Part shown: piece after piece, positions 63,455-64,000 of the stretch
How the letters are laid out: every line of letters begins with the position of its first letter
How positions within the stretch are numbered: position 1 is the first letter of the stretch
From: Candidatus Poribacteria bacterium
GTDB taxonomy: Bacteria; Poribacteria; WGA-4E; WGA-3G
DNA: 64,000 bases
Reading direction: 5' to 3'
Assembly (NCBI GenBank): GCA_022827885.1
Contig: JAJEIP010000117.1
Coordinates: 20,173-84,172, forward strand
The notes under the pieces: generated by a model
Databases searched by the model: none
What the model was told of the DNA's origin: nothing
Seen by the model: only the letters and a program-made list of their open reading frames with translations
Made by a program: the position numbers and the translations under genes

Positions 63455-64000
63455 TTACCTATATCATTCGCCGATGTTTGATCGCGATTCCGACACTCAT
63501 GGCGATTTCTATCATCTCTTTTATCATCATCCAGCTCCCGCAAGGCGATTACCTCGACCGGGAAATTCAGCGGTTAGAGGAGGAATTCGGCGATAGCAGT
63601 TCACTGGCGCATGTTGAGGAATTGCGGGAACGCTACGGTTTGAACGAACCGCTCTGGAAACGCTACTTTATCTGGATAACGGGTTTTGTGCGTGGGAACT
63701 TCGGCGAGTCGTTTGAGTATAAACGAGAGGTCCACGAACTGATATGGGACAGGATTGCCTTTACCCTGATTATCTCTGTGGGATCGCTTGTCTTCACCTA
63801 TGTTGTCGCTATTCCTCTCGGTGTCTATTCCGCAACGCACCAATACAAGTGGTCAGACCACTTTCTCACCTTCCTCAGTTTTGTCGGGATGTCCATACCG
63901 GCGTTTCTCTTGGCACTCTCGTTGATGGTATTCGCCTTTGACATCTTCGGTGTTCCACTGTTTGGGTTATTCTCGGCTTACTATGAAGGCGCGCCGTGGA
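63451..64000 (+). CDS. dppB: Dipeptide ABC transporter permease (DppB), partial, atypical start
   Basis: Open to the right edge. The family N-terminus ITYIIRRCLIAIPTLMAISIISF (first membrane helix) begins with ATA at 63451 or ATT at 63454; AGGAGG at 63438-63443 lies seven to ten bases upstream, the right distance, while no ATG, GTG or TTG starts in frame at this spot. The next in-frame ATG (63499) would remove the first helix; an in-frame GTG at 63424 has no ribosome site. Later segments RYGLNEPLWKRYFIWITGFVRGNFGESF and the following hydrophobic helices match DppB. It overlaps the dppA stop by about four bases. Confidence 0.85.
   Translation, partial: MITYIIRRCLIAIPTLMAISIISFIIIQLPQGDYLDREIQRLEEEFGDSSSLAHVEELRERYGLNEPLWKRYFIWITGFVRGNFGESFEYKREVHELIWDRIAFTLIISVGSLVFTYVVAIPLGVYSATHQYKWSDHFLTFLSFVGMSIPAFLLALSLMVFAFDIFGVPLFGLFSAYYEGAPW

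Overview
The window looks like chromosomal DNA of a free-living or host-associated marine bacterium. Gene content resembles Candidatus Poribacteria, or a lineage with a similar Planctomycetes-like repertoire. Grounds: a DUF1501 / PSD1-cytochrome pair, three Gfo/Idh/MocA dehydrogenases, two enolase-superfamily dehydratases, a phytanoyl-CoA-dioxygenase-like enzyme, a hydantoinase, GH127, WD40 and dockerin proteins, and many short palindromic intergenic repeats. This assignment is an inference from gene content. No rRNA, tRNA, phage or CRISPR array is visible. About 57 genes are supported, on both strands; the first and last run off the window.

Layout. 1-7.8 kb: end of a galactonate-dehydratase-like gene, lysA, an alpha/beta hydrolase, a fused two-domain peptide ABC ATPase with a leaderless-type promoter, mutL, and a coiled-coil membrane peptide. 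8-17 kb: GH127 arabinofuranosidase, a degenerate C39-like lipoprotein, a sugar dehydrogenase, an InsA-like DNA-binding protein, a vapBC pair, a metallo-hydrolase, a 14-blade WD40 protein ending in a dockerin, and another dehydrogenase. 17-28 kb: an aminotransferase, a serine-acetyltransferase-like protein, purH, two HicB-like proteins plus HicA, an iron alcohol dehydrogenase, a 2-hydroxyacid dehydrogenase, a hydantoinase and a mannonate-dehydratase-like enzyme. 28-31 kb: murB, a frameshifted D12 adenine methylase with a 44-residue gene upstream, and a Spy-like periplasmic protein.

31-38 kb, minus strand: the most unusual block. Two paralogous proteins, each joining pentapeptide repeats to a K+-channel pore, flank a RecF/OLD-like ATPase. 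A matrixin protease with TPR repeats follows. 38-46 kb: DUF1501, PSD1, a methyltransferase, a dehydrogenase and PhyH. 46-57 kb: sugar isomerase, AONS-type synthase, cupin, M20 peptidase, RNHCP protein, OmpA, an outer-membrane barrel, rpiA, an aspartoacylase-like protein, aminopeptidase P, a HEAT protein and an ECF sigma/anti-sigma pair. 58-64 kb: a dipeptide ABC transporter operon (two ATPases, binding protein, permease) interrupted by a fused nucleotidyltransferase-HEPN protein.

Shared regulatory themes. Several genes share a two-part 5' leader: a small GCCTGC...GCAGGC hairpin followed about 40-70 bases later by a Shine-Dalgarno box of the type CCGCAAGGTAAAATTAAAA directly before the start codon. 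Several sigma70-type promoters are recognisable. Three of them sit so close to the start codon that the mRNA should have almost no leader.
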